Positions 9,047 through 17,321 of a stretch of DNA of 64,000 nucleotides are shown here, piece by piece. Positions within the stretch are counted from its first letter, which is position 1. Each line of letters starts with the position of its first letter. Position numbers and translations under genes: made by a program. The notes under the pieces were generated by a model. That model was not told where the DNA came from. It made no database searches and saw nothing but the letters and a program-made list of their open reading frames with translations. Origin of the DNA: Paenibacillus pectinilyticus (GTDB lineage: Bacteria; Bacillota; Bacilli; Paenibacillales; NBRC-103111); NCBI RefSeq assembly GCF_001700435.1, contig NZ_LYPC01000014.1:868001-932000 (forward strand), given 5' to 3'.

Positions 9047-10465
9047 ATGAAGAAAAGTAGAGTAGCAATATCTACGATGTTAGCTAGTATGCTTATGGTT
9101 GTCTCCGCATGCAGCAGTAGCAGTACAACTAGCAGCACGGCTTCCCCGGCAGCATCAACGGCACCAGCTGCCACTGTCGCAGCAACGCCAACGCCAGCTC
9201 CAGCGAAGGAAGTTAAGCTCACTTATGCAACCTTCATCGGCGATGGGGATAAAGACATGATGGGCATTGTTATTAAAGAATTCATGAAACAACACCCGAA
9301 TGTGAAAATTGAAACGCAAGTTTTTGACCATGATGCTTACCAAGACAAACTAGCGATTATGGCGAAATCGAATACATTGCCTGACCTTTTCTGGTGGAAT
9401 GCCACATTGATCACGGATGCGTATAACCAAAGCAAATCTGTTGCTGATTTGACTCCTTATTATGATGACGCTTTCAAAGCTTCATTAACACCTGCTGCTC
9501 TAGTCAACCTGACAACAGCAGACAAGAAAATCGTTGGTTTCCCAGCAGAAATGCAAGTGCAAGCATGGTTACATAACAAGGCCTTATTCGATAAATTCGG
9601 CGTGAAGATTCCTACAACTTTCGATGAACTTAAAGCGGCTGTTCAAGTCTTCAAGAAGAACGATGTCGTGACCATTGCGGAAGGAACCAAAGATGATTGG
9701 CCAACGTGGGGCTTTGAGGATTGGTTAACGAAGTGGGGCATTCACGACAATGCTAAGGCCCTCTTCGAAACAGGCACGATGAAATATTCAGAATCCCCTG
9801 TAGTCGGTGCTTATAATGCCATCGGTGAGCTTGCTGCACTGGGCGCATTCCCTGATCACAACAGCACAATGAACTTCGAGCAAGCCGTTGCTTTGTTCAC
9901 TTCAGGTAAAGCGGCCATGATTTCTATTCCTTCCGATCAACTGGGTAAAGTTGTTGGAACACCAGTTGAGAAGGATACGGAATTTACATGGGGGATTACA
10001 TTCCCAGATTCGAAGTCTGACCAGAAGCGTGTACCGGGCGGTGTAACGAATGGTTACGCGGTATCAGCGAATACGGCGAAAGACAAGGACAAAATGGATG
10101 CCATCGTAGCGTTGAACAAATTCCGCTTTACAGAGCAAGGCTTCAAGCTTTCCCTGCAAGCTGGCGCGAATTTGCCAGGTACCGTGAAAGCGGATCTTTC
10201 CTCCTATGGCAAAATTATTCAAGATCAAGCCAAATTGATTGCTGATCCGAATGCACATATCGATTTGACGGCTGACTATTCCTTCCATCTCATTTGGGAT
10301 GCAAACTGGGAAGCTTATGGAAGTAAATTCGGTACACCGAAGAATGATTTAATTAATGCTCTAATCAATGGCAGTAAGAAGACCGCAGATATTCCGGCTG
10401 AGATGAAGAAGCTGGATAAAATTAAAGACGATACGATGAAGAATTGGCAGGCACATAAAAAGTAA
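9047..10465 (+). CDS. Carbohydrate ABC transporter substrate-binding lipoprotein
   Basis: A family-1 extracellular solute-binding protein of 472 residues. The N-terminus has a signal peptide with lipobox VVSAC (Cys about residue 22), then a Ser/Thr/Ala/Pro-rich linker to about residue 55. The mature domain has the usual start (VKLTYATFIGDGD) and a tryptophan-rich binding region. It should bind a mono- or oligosaccharide outside the membrane and pass it to the two permeases that follow. AGGAGGG precedes the ATG. Its promoter resembles that of the secreted hydrolases, so the ligand is likely their product. Confidence 0.93.
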   Translation: MKKSRVAISTMLASMLMVVSACSSSSTTSSTASPAASTAPAATVAATPTPAPAKEVKLTYATFIGDGDKDMMGIVIKEFMKQHPNVKIETQVFDHDAYQDKLAIMAKSNTLPDLFWWNATLITDAYNQSKSVADLTPYYDDAFKASLTPAALVNLTTADKKIVGFPAEMQVQAWLHNKALFDKFGVKIPTTFDELKAAVQVFKKNDVVTIAEGTKDDWPTWGFEDWLTKWGIHDNAKALFETGTMKYSESPVVGAYNAIGELAALGAFPDHNSTMNFEQAVALFTSGKAAMISIPSDQLGKVVGTPVEKDTEFTWGITFPDSKSDQKRVPGGVTNGYAVSANTAKDKDKMDAIVALNKFRFTEQGFKLSLQAGANLPGTVKADLSSYGKIIQDQAKLIADPNAHIDLTADYSFHLIWDANWEAYGSKFGTPKNDLINALINGSKKTADIPAEMKKLDKIKDDTMKNWQAHKK

Positions 10466-10489
10466 ACCGGAAAACTAGCTTATAGTAGC

Positions 10490-10532
10490 GCCCTGTCTGG
10501 CAAAATGCGAACTAATTTTGCCAGTGCAGGGC
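10490..10532 (+). other. Intercistronic hairpin between binding protein and permeases
   Basis: GCCCTGTCTGGCAAAAT pairs with ATTTTGCCAGTGCAGGGC across an 8-base loop. There is no T-tract after it. Such hairpins between binding-protein and permease genes commonly stabilise the upstream mRNA or lower permease expression by partial termination. The position also argues against a start at the TTG inside the stem (10518). Confidence 0.75.
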
Positions 10533-10553
10533 CATACTGTTTCGGAACGGGGG

Positions 10554-11435
10554 ATGAACTTGTACTTATTTAGTAAGAGATGGATAAAGGCGTCATTTAT
10601 TTTCCCTGTGTTTATTATCTTTTTTTTCTATACGCTGTTCCCGCTCGTTGAGACCATTATTACCAGTTTTAAGAGTGAAACTTTTTTCCAAGACAATGGC
10701 TTTGTCTATCTAGATAACTGGAAGAGTATGCTGCAGGATGAAATCTTCCATAAACTCATCTGGAATACGGTGATCGTCGTCATTGGGGAGCTAGTGCTCT
10801 TGCTGCCGTTAGGCTTACTGCTTGGTTTTCTGCTCAATGCGCGGTTTAAGGGAAATACGTTTGTCAAAGTGTCTACCTTTATTCCCTATTTGTTATCGGG
10901 CGTGATGATCGCCATTATCTGGCTGTTTATTTTGGACCCTGGCATTGGACTTATCAACGCAGGTCTAACGCGTATCGGATTGAGCAGCTGGGCATTGGAG
11001 TGGATCGGCGGTGTTCATTTTACACCTTATTCCGTTGTCGTCGTGGATACTTGGAAAACGGTAGGGTTCTACGGCTTATTGTTTCTAACTGGGCTGAAAA
11101 TGCTGCCGAAAGATAGTTTTGAAGCGGCTGTCATAGACGGGGCTACTAGAGTGCAACAAACCTTCTACATTACGATTCCTTTATTGAAGGAAACCATTAA
11201 GGTGTGCGCAGTCATGATCGTCATCAATGCGTTTAACTCTTTTCAAACCGTCCTTATTTTGACAAATGGCGGGCCAAATAACCAGTCGCATCTCCTGACG
11301 ACCTATTTATATCGGCTAACCTTTACACAGTTTGATTTTGGCAAAGGTTCCGTGCTGGCGACCATCCTGTTCGTGTTCGTCATGGCTTTTTCAATACTGA
11401 TCTTAGTATTTTCTAGGAAAAGGGTGGGGGAATAG
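10554..11435 (+). CDS. Carbohydrate ABC transporter permease (MalF/UgpA type)
   Basis: A 293-residue inner-membrane permease with six predicted membrane segments. The EAA loop reads FEAAVIDGATRVQQ, the contact site for the ATPase. The opening MNLYLFSKRWIKASFIF leads straight into the first membrane helix, as usual for the family. I place the start at ATG 10554. The upstream TTG at 10518 lies within a stable hairpin and would add only twelve atypical residues. No ATPase is encoded nearby, so the importer probably uses a shared MsmX-type ATPase, as known for other Bacillota sugar importers. Confidence 0.92.
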   Translation: MNLYLFSKRWIKASFIFPVFIIFFFYTLFPLVETIITSFKSETFFQDNGFVYLDNWKSMLQDEIFHKLIWNTVIVVIGELVLLLPLGLLLGFLLNARFKGNTFVKVSTFIPYLLSGVMIAIIWLFILDPGIGLINAGLTRIGLSSWALEWIGGVHFTPYSVVVVDTWKTVGFYGLLFLTGLKMLPKDSFEAAVIDGATRVQQTFYITIPLLKETIKVCAVMIVINAFNSFQTVLILTNGGPNNQSHLLTTYLYRLTFTQFDFGKGSVLATILFVFVMAFSILILVFSRKRVGE

Positions 11436-12293
11436 GTGAACGTGATGAGAAGATCGCAAATACCACTGATTATCGTCGGCATTATTGCCTCTTTGATAAT
11501 GATTCTTCCTTTCTTCTGGGGCGTCTTATTGTCTTTCAAGAACAATAGTGAGATCTTTAGCAACCCGTTGGTGTTGCCGTCGAAATTCGATTTCTCTTTA
11601 TATGCGGATACGTTTAATAAGGCTCATATTGGCCGACTTTTCATGAATAGCTTGATGCTGTCCATCGTGACCTCTGTAATTGAGATTGGGTTGTTATTTT
11701 TCAGCTCTTTCGCAATCGCACGTCTCAATCACAAATATAACCGAATGTCGGATTTGGCCTATTATATGTTTTTATCCGCAAGCGCAATTCCAGTCCTGAC
11801 CTTGTTAATGCCCTATTATAACTTGGCTTTGTTTATGGGGAAGATTTCAGGTGGGCTGCTGGGTGTAGACAGCATTTGGGGCTTAATGCTTCCTTACATA
11901 GCTGGAGGTATTCCATTCATGACGCTCATGCTGGTTGGCGGGATGAAAAGTGTTCCCTTGGAAATGGAAGAGGCCGGCATTATTGATGGTTGTGGGTTAT
12001 TCCGTTTGATCTTCAATGTGGAAGCTCCTTTATTAACGCCCATCCTGGTCACGTTATTTATCTTCAGCTTCTTAGGGGTATGGAACGAGTTTCCGATCGC
12101 TTCCATTCAACTGCATAACAAGAATTTCTTTACCATTCCACTGGCGCTGGCGTTCTTCAAAGACCAATTCTCAGCCGATTACGGTGCGATGATGCGGGGC
12201 GTCGTCATGATCTTGCTGCCGCAAGCGGTATTCTTCGTCATTCTTCAAAAGAAGATTATTGAAGGCATGGCCACGACCGGGATCAAAGGATAA
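11436..12293 (+). CDS. Carbohydrate ABC transporter permease (MalG/UgpE type)
   Basis: A 285-residue second permease with six membrane segments and the EAA loop MEEAGIIDGCGLFRL. It starts with GTG directly after the TAG of the first permease. GTG 11442 and ATG 11445 are alternative starts, the latter with AGGTG six bases upstream. Together with the previous gene it would form the heterodimeric channel. No hairpin terminator is evident after the stop, so some read-through into the dehydrogenase operon is possible. Confidence 0.92.
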   Translation: MNVMRRSQIPLIIVGIIASLIMILPFFWGVLLSFKNNSEIFSNPLVLPSKFDFSLYADTFNKAHIGRLFMNSLMLSIVTSVIEIGLLFFSSFAIARLNHKYNRMSDLAYYMFLSASAIPVLTLLMPYYNLALFMGKISGGLLGVDSIWGLMLPYIAGGIPFMTLMLVGGMKSVPLEMEEAGIIDGCGLFRLIFNVEAPLLTPILVTLFIFSFLGVWNEFPIASIQLHNKNFFTIPLALAFFKDQFSADYGAMMRGVVMILLPQAVFFVILQKKIIEGMATTGIKG

Positions 12294-12320
12294 AAAGGAA
12301 AAAGAAGTAAAAAACAATTA

Positions 12321-12370
12321 TTGACGACAAATTTTAAGTATTGTATTATTAAATTATAAATTGTATACAA
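12321..12370 (+). promoter_or_regulatory. Promoter and perfect GntR-type operator of the dehydrogenase operon
   Basis: TTGACG (12321-12326) and TATTAT (12344-12349) are separated by 17 bases. The perfect palindrome TTGTATACAA (12361-12370) covers roughly +5 to +15. This fits the FadR-subfamily operator pattern T-N-G-T-(N)-A-C-N-A and is the cleanest copy of the site in the window. A repressor here would act as a roadblock. The regulators are plausibly the GntR proteins at the end of the operon. Confidence 0.72.
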
Positions 12371-12450
12371 ATATGCGAGCGGCAAGACAGACACCCTGCC
12401 TGCTTGGACCATTTGTAATCATCGTAATTGGGCAGAAAGGAATGATTGAG

Positions 12451-13242
12451 ATGGAATTCATAAATAAAGTTGCGTTAGTTACAGGATCCGGCAACGGAAT
12501 CGGTCGTTCAGCTGCGATAGCCTTTGCCCGTGAGGGAGCAACTGTAGTCGTAGCCGATATCGATGAAGCGGCAGCAATCCAGACGAAGTTAGAAATTGAG
12601 CGTGCGGGAGGCAAGGCCGCTGCTTTCAAAGCAGATGTGTCGATCCGGGCTGATGTTGAAAATTTGTTCTCCTATATTATAGATTCGTTTGGCTACTTGG
12701 ATATTCTGATGAATAATGTGGGCTCAACAATTCGGAAGCCGATTGTCACCTTCACGGAGGAAGAATGGGATTTCGTCTTCGATACGAATATTAAATCGAT
12801 GTTCCTCTGTGCCAAAGAAGCAGGGAAGATCATGTTGAAAAGAAAGTCCGGCGTTGTCATTAATATCTCATCCATCCACGGCCTAGGCGGCATCTCCAAC
12901 CGACTTCCTTATGCCACTTCTAAATCAGCTGTGGATAGCTTCACGAAAACCTTGGCTTGTGAATGGGCTTTTGATGGGGTTCGCGTTAATGCGATCGCGC
13001 CTGGTTACATTGAAACAGAAGGAATGAGAGGCGCATTCGAACAAGGTGTCCTCTGTGAAGATGATATGATTCGCAGAACACCGAAAGGCCACTTAGGCAC
13101 ACCGGAGAACATTGCCGAAGCAGCCGTCTTCCTTTCGTCGAATCGAGCAAGCTTTATCACGGGGTCTGTCCTGTATGTCGATGGCGGTTATTCGGCTTAT
13201 CACGGACCTGAAATCATTCCATCCATTCATCATCATTTATAG
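12451..13242 (+). CDS. Short-chain dehydrogenase/reductase (SDR), first gene of the operon
   Basis: A classical SDR of 263 residues. It has the NAD(P)-binding TGSGNGIGRS near the N-terminus, an acidic residue after the second strand (VVVADIDE) that favours NAD+, NNVGS in place of NNAG, catalytic Ser in NISSIHG and YATSK. The last residues VDGGYSAYHG are typical. ATG 12451 is preceded by AAGGA at 9 bases. Longer upstream starts would run into the operator palindrome. It probably oxidises a hydroxyl of an imported sugar or derivative; the substrate is unknown. Confidence 0.9.
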   Translation: MEFINKVALVTGSGNGIGRSAAIAFAREGATVVVADIDEAAAIQTKLEIERAGGKAAAFKADVSIRADVENLFSYIIDSFGYLDILMNNVGSTIRKPIVTFTEEEWDFVFDTNIKSMFLCAKEAGKIMLKRKSGVVINISSIHGLGGISNRLPYATSKSAVDSFTKTLACEWAFDGVRVNAIAPGYIETEGMRGAFEQGVLCEDDMIRRTPKGHLGTPENIAEAAVFLSSNRASFITGSVLYVDGGYSAYHGPEIIPSIHHHL

Positions 13243-13272
13243 AATTCTTTACTAGAATAGGAGGCTAACCCA

Positions 13273-14229
13273 GTGCGTAAGGTTGCCATACTTGGTGCGG
13301 AGTTGTTTGAAGATCAACGCGAGTTAGCATTGTTCGGATTAACGGATATTGAAGCGACGTACTATACCTGCAAAGATCCGTTAGAACTGGTCGAACAGCT
13401 ATCAGATGTCGACGGATTAATCGTTAACTTGGAGAAAGTGACAAGTGAATTGATCGCTCGTTTGGGCAATTTGAAAGTCATTGGCCGCTATGGGGTAGGC
13501 GTTGATAATGTCAACTTGAAGGCCGCGACAGAACGGCATATTGCCGTGATAAACGTGCCAGATTATTGCGTCGACGAAGTGGCGGAACATGCGGTTAGCT
13601 TTATTTTGGCCGCGAATCGCAAGCTCTTCTCCTCTTCAGCCTTAACCAAGCAAGGGGTTTGGGGGAAGGTCAAAGACCTGAAGCCGATCCAATCAATCAA
13701 GGATATAACGCTGGGCATTGTGGGAACGGGCAGAATTGGCATGAAGGTCATTTCGACCATGTTGCCGATGGGGACTCAGATTCTAGTCTATGATCCTTAT
13801 TTGAAACAGGAAAATCTGCCACAGGGCGTGACCCTGGTATCTCTCGACCAACTGTTGGAAAGCTCGGATATTATTTCGATCCATTGTCCATTAACCGAGC
13901 AAACACGCTATTCATTCAATGCAGAGGCTTTTCAGAAAACGAAGCGCAAGCCAGCGATTATCAATGTCTCACGGGGGCCGATTATTCAAGAAAGCGCTTT
14001 GATTGAAGCGCTGGACATTGGGACTATTTCATTCGCAGCGCTAGATGTGATGGAAATAGAGCCGCCACCGGCTGATCATCCGCTGCTGAATCATCCCAAA
14101 GCGATTGTAACGAATCATATTGCTTGGTATTCCCTACAGTCGGAAATTAAACTACGTGATCTTCTCGTATCACGGGTGATCGATTATCTAAATGGTGAAC
14201 CTGTCCCTTCTATTGTTAATAAATTTTAA
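13273..14229 (+). CDS. D-isomer-specific 2-hydroxyacid dehydrogenase
   Basis: A 318-residue member of the SerA/D-2-hydroxyacid dehydrogenase family. The NAD-binding motif is GIVGTGRIG. The catalytic triad is complete: Arg234 in NVSRGP, Glu261 or Glu263 in DVMEIEPP, and His282 in TNHIAWYS. The N-terminal GRYGVGVDNV is also typical. It starts with GTG 13273 after AGGAGG. It would interconvert a 2-hydroxy acid and a 2-oxo acid with NAD(H), fitting a pathway that makes sugar-acid intermediates. The C-terminal ACT domain of true SerA is missing. Confidence 0.9.
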   Translation: MRKVAILGAELFEDQRELALFGLTDIEATYYTCKDPLELVEQLSDVDGLIVNLEKVTSELIARLGNLKVIGRYGVGVDNVNLKAATERHIAVINVPDYCVDEVAEHAVSFILAANRKLFSSSALTKQGVWGKVKDLKPIQSIKDITLGIVGTGRIGMKVISTMLPMGTQILVYDPYLKQENLPQGVTLVSLDQLLESSDIISIHCPLTEQTRYSFNAEAFQKTKRKPAIINVSRGPIIQESALIEALDIGTISFAALDVMEIEPPPADHPLLNHPKAIVTNHIAWYSLQSEIKLRDLLVSRVIDYLNGEPVPSIVNKF

Positions 14230-14253
14230 TACATAATCCGAGGAGTGTTCGCG

Positions 14254-14679
14254 ATGCCCAATGGAACCGTTATTAAATCAGCTGAAGTAAAGCCCTTATT
14301 CATAGATAAAACGTATACCTCCAAAATGTTGATTGATCAAACGAACTCAGCAACGAAAGGTGTTCAAATCAATCAAGGATTTATCTCACCCGGCAGTAAA
14401 CATGCGGATCATAAGCATAATCCTCCTTATGATGAGGTGTATCTCATTATGAAAGGCGACGCCATGGTTCGATTGGATGGTGTTGAATATGACTTGACGG
14501 CAGGGGATGTTGTTCATATCCCGGCAGGCACGATGCATGCGATTGCCAATAAAAGTGATACCGAGGAATTGGTGATCTTCACGGTCTGGTCCCAACATCC
14601 GGAAAAAGGCGCAAACCCTGTCTATGATCAACGGATAGCCGAATGGGGGAAATCGTACAAAACGATTGATGAAGAATAA
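14254..14679 (+). CDS. Small cupin-domain protein
   Basis: This single-domain cupin has 141 residues. Cupin motif 1 is visible as HADHKHNPPYDEVYLIMKG and motif 2 as VVHIPAGTMHAI, providing His/Glu metal ligands. Such proteins can be isomerases, lyases or dioxygenases of small polar substrates. The start is ATG 14254, 8 bases after CGAGGAG; the GTG at 14245 overlaps that ribosome site. Position in the operon suggests an enzyme or accessory isomerase acting on an oxidised sugar, but the reaction is unknown. Confidence 0.85.
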   Translation: MPNGTVIKSAEVKPLFIDKTYTSKMLIDQTNSATKGVQINQGFISPGSKHADHKHNPPYDEVYLIMKGDAMVRLDGVEYDLTAGDVVHIPAGTMHAIANKSDTEELVIFTVWSQHPEKGANPVYDQRIAEWGKSYKTIDEE

Positions 14680-14711
14680 ATACGGATCGTAATCGAACGA
14701 GGTGAATTGAA

Positions 14712-15494
14712 ATGATCGATTTGCTGAAATCCTTAAGGGAAGTCGTTGTCCAACCAGGTCAGCTTGCGGTGTGTTCGTTAGGTCAGGCAGGCTTCATTTA
14801 TAAAACAGAGTCAGGTAGATATATCGTAATCGATCCCTATCTATCTGATTATTGCGAGCATCGGATCGGACGGGAGTTCAAACGTCTCATGCCGTCCCTT
14901 CTGACGCCGCAAGAACTAGAGGCATTGCCGATCGCGGCTTATCTCCTGACGCACCAGCACGAAGATCATTTGGATGTAGAAACGATTCAAGCGATAAGTG
15001 ATGCAACGTTTCCCTTCTATGCTCCGCCAGATTCGATCCAAATGCTGTCCGAGCTGGGGATCGCTGGCGAGAGATGCCAGCCCTTATTCGAAGGAGCTCA
15101 TTATGAGTTGGATGGCATCGTAATCAAAGGCGTGCACGCTGATCATGGCGATATTGCACCTGATGCGGTCGGCATTATCGTGCAATACGGTGGGAAAACC
15201 ATCTACCATATGGGCGATACCTGCCTGCATGCGGATAAGCTTCATTTGTTATCCGATCAATTCAATATTGATGTAGTTATTGCGCCTATCAATGGACGTT
15301 ATGGCAATATGAATGAAGCGGATGCGATATCAGCCGTATCGATTTTGCAGCCGCGCTATGCGGTTCCTTGTCATTTCTGGATGCTGCCAGGAAATTCAGG
15401 TGGCGATCCTGTCCGCTTTCTAGACGGTGTTGATGAGCAGGCGCCGAATACGAAGGCAATGTTAGTCCACAGCGGTGAAATTTTCATCGTGTAA
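14712..15494 (+). CDS. UlaG-like MBL-fold metallo-hydrolase (putative lactonase)
   Basis: A metallo-beta-lactamase-fold protein of 260 residues. The metal motif is H81-x-H83-x-D85-H86 (THQHEDH), with later ligands in HADHG, MGDTCLH and CHFW. The opening LGQAGFIYKT and IDPYLSD resemble the UlaG (L-ascorbate-6-phosphate lactonase) group. It may open a lactone or hydrolyse a C-C or ester bond of an oxidised intermediate. The operon also has an SMP-30 lactonase, so the two probably act on different rings. Family is firm; the substrate is open. Confidence 0.85.
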   Translation: MIDLLKSLREVVVQPGQLAVCSLGQAGFIYKTESGRYIVIDPYLSDYCEHRIGREFKRLMPSLLTPQELEALPIAAYLLTHQHEDHLDVETIQAISDATFPFYAPPDSIQMLSELGIAGERCQPLFEGAHYELDGIVIKGVHADHGDIAPDAVGIIVQYGGKTIYHMGDTCLHADKLHLLSDQFNIDVVIAPINGRYGNMNEADAISAVSILQPRYAVPCHFWMLPGNSGGDPVRFLDGVDEQAPNTKAMLVHSGEIFIV

Positions 15495-15502
15495 GCTGGA
15501 AA

Positions 15503-15551
15503 CTGTAAGCCGCAAGCCGCAAGCCGCAAGCCGCAAGCCGTAAGCCGTAAG
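15503..15551. repeat. Seven tandem 7-bp units (CCGCAAG) inside the operon
   Basis: After the hydrolase stop codon come seven heptamers: CTGTAAG, then four CCGCAAG, then two CCGTAAG. This is the widest gap within the dehydrogenase operon (86 bases). Slippage at such a repeat could change spacing upstream of the next gene, but it lies outside coding sequence. Confidence 0.92.
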
Positions 15552-15580
15552 TTGACTATTAAATTATCGGGGTGTAAGCC

Positions 15581-16348
15581 ATGGACTTATCGAATAAGGT
15601 AGCGTTAGTCACAGGAGCAGGAATTGGCATTGGGAAGGGAATTGCCCTTCATTTGGCCGAATGCGGAGCAGATGTCGTCGTTAATTACCGCAGCAGTGAA
15701 AGGCAAGCGATGACGGTCGTGGAACAAATTGAAGCGATGGGGAGAAAAGCGATCGCCATCAAGGCAGACGTTTCTTCCGTTGAGGAAATCAATGCGATGG
15801 TAGCCAAGGTCTTGGACACATTTGGCCGTATCGATATCCTAGTTAACAATTCAGCGGTCGTTCCGATCGTTGATTTCTTTGAAGTCACGGAAGCGAGTTG
15901 GGACGAAACGCTGGACACGAATCTGAAAGGCTGCTTTTTCGCTGCCCAGGCCTGTGCTAGAGCGATGGTGAAGCAAGGAGGCGGGAAAATCATTAATATT
16001 AGCTCCGTCCATGCCACTCACACCATGACCAAATACGCGGCTTATGCTTCCTCCAAAGGCGGCATGAATGCGATGACGCGGCAAGTAGCGCTTGATCTGG
16101 CTCCGCTCAACATTCAAGTGAATGCCGTTGCGCCAGGCGCGACAGACGTAGAGAAGAACCATGAGAATCCGCTCCATGATGTGGTTCAGATCGGCAAACA
16201 GATTCCAGCAGGCCGCATTGGCTATCCGCTGGATGTTGCGAGTGCCGTTGCGTTCTTCGCTTCCGCCAGCTCCGACTTCATTACCGGACAGATTCTTACC
16301 GTTGATGGTGGATCTACCACCCAGTTTTATCTAAAACAAGTGGATTAG
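15581..16348 (+). CDS. Short-chain dehydrogenase/reductase
   Basis: A classical 255-residue SDR with TGAGIGIGKG, NNSA, Ser in NISSVHA, YASSK and the C-terminal VDGGSTTQFY. VVVNYRSS after the second strand resembles NADP-preferring FabG-like enzymes. CGGGGTG precedes the ATG. The next gene (E1 alpha) begins 10 bases after the stop. One of six SDR genes in the operon; which hydroxyl or ketone it acts on is unknown. Confidence 0.9.
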   Translation: MDLSNKVALVTGAGIGIGKGIALHLAECGADVVVNYRSSERQAMTVVEQIEAMGRKAIAIKADVSSVEEINAMVAKVLDTFGRIDILVNNSAVVPIVDFFEVTEASWDETLDTNLKGCFFAAQACARAMVKQGGGKIINISSVHATHTMTKYAAYASSKGGMNAMTRQVALDLAPLNIQVNAVAPGATDVEKNHENPLHDVVQIGKQIPAGRIGYPLDVASAVAFFASASSDFITGQILTVDGGSTTQFYLKQVD

Positions 16349-16358
16349 AGGTGTAACG

Positions 16359-17306
16359 ATGGGGAACTCATTAGCGGATTTTTATCGGAAAATGCTGTTG
16401 ATCCGCGAATTTGAAGAACAAGCGATTGAGCTGTACAAAGAAGGCTTGGTTGGCGGTTCCTATCATTCATATATCGGGCAAGAAGCCGTGGCTGTTGGTG
16501 TCTGCAGCGCCTTACGCGAAGACGACTACATCACAACAACCTACCGCGGCAGAGGGCAGCATCTGGCCAAAGGGGCTGACCCGCAAAAGCTGTTTGCAGA
16601 AATTCTGGGCAAGGCCGAGGGGTACTGCAAAGGCAAGGGCGGACCCATGCATATCGCGGCGCCGGAAATCGGGATCTTAGGCGCGAATGGCATCGTCGGT
16701 GCAGGCGTTCCTATCGCTGCTGGAGGCGCGTTATCCGCCAAAATGCAGGGATTGGATCGCGTATCTGTGACCTTCTTCGGAGACGGCGCAATGAACCAAG
16801 GCGCGTTGTATGAGGCGATGAATTTGGCCGCACTATGGGATTTACCGATGTTGTTCATCTGCGAAAATAACGAATATTCCGAGATGACACCGATTCGGGA
16901 TTCGGTGAAAGTGGAGGATTTTATCGGCAGAGCGGCTTCGCTGGGCATCGTCAGTGTGAGCGTTGATGGCAACGATCCGGAGGCAGTCTATGCCGAATCA
17001 GTCCGTGCGGTGAACCGCGCTAGAAGCGGGCAGGGGCCGACGTTTATTGAAGCGAAAACCTACCGGCTGCAAGGTCATATGTATGGTGACTCCGAGAGTT
17101 ATCGAAGCAAAGATGAGGTTCAATCTTGGCGGGAGAAGGATCCGATTAAACGAGCGAAGGCGCGACTCTTGGAGGATGCGGCAGTAACTGAGAGTGGCTT
17201 GGCGATTTGGCATACAGAGCTGCTAGCTCGACTAAGCGATGCGGTTCACGGAGCAAGGAACAGCACAGAGCCTGATCATATTGAAATTTACACGGACGTC
17301 GTGTAA
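16359..17306 (+). CDS. Thiamine-dependent 2-oxoacid/acetoin-type dehydrogenase E1 component, alpha subunit
   Basis: A 315-residue E1 alpha subunit. The thiamine diphosphate/Mg motif begins at GDGAMNQG (Gly141-Asp142-Gly143) and runs to LFICENN. The FEEQAIELYKEGL opening and YRGRGQHLAKG are typical of the AcoA/PdhA group. With the beta subunit at 20223 and the E2 at 21937 it would decarboxylate a 2-oxo acid, or cleave an acyloin, and pass the acyl group to lipoate and CoA. The three subunit genes are interleaved with other pathway genes, suggesting a dedicated complex rather than the housekeeping pyruvate dehydrogenase. Confidence 0.9.
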   Translation: MGNSLADFYRKMLLIREFEEQAIELYKEGLVGGSYHSYIGQEAVAVGVCSALREDDYITTTYRGRGQHLAKGADPQKLFAEILGKAEGYCKGKGGPMHIAAPEIGILGANGIVGAGVPIAAGGALSAKMQGLDRVSVTFFGDGAMNQGALYEAMNLAALWDLPMLFICENNEYSEMTPIRDSVKVEDFIGRAASLGIVSVSVDGNDPEAVYAESVRAVNRARSGQGPTFIEAKTYRLQGHMYGDSESYRSKDEVQSWREKDPIKRAKARLLEDAAVTESGLAIWHTELLARLSDAVHGARNSTEPDHIEIYTDVV

Positions 17307-17321
17307 GGAGAGGGTGGCAGG

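Noticed and set aside
8883..9068. 61-codon minus-strand frame before the binding-protein gene
   Set aside because: AT-rich leader sequence overlapping the start of the lipoprotein gene and a cre-like box; no ribosome site.
10518..10553. TTG start of the first permease
   Set aside because: It lies in a stable hairpin; ATG 10554 gives the usual permease start.
12361..12450. N-terminal extension of the first SDR from TTG 12361
   Set aside because: The TTG is the start of the TTGTATACAA operator and lies at about +5; the ATG at 12451 has AAGGA at 9 bases and gives the normal SDR length.
16541..16972. 143-codon open frame on the minus strand inside E1 alpha
   Set aside because: It is the antisense shadow of a firmly identified gene and shows no family motif.
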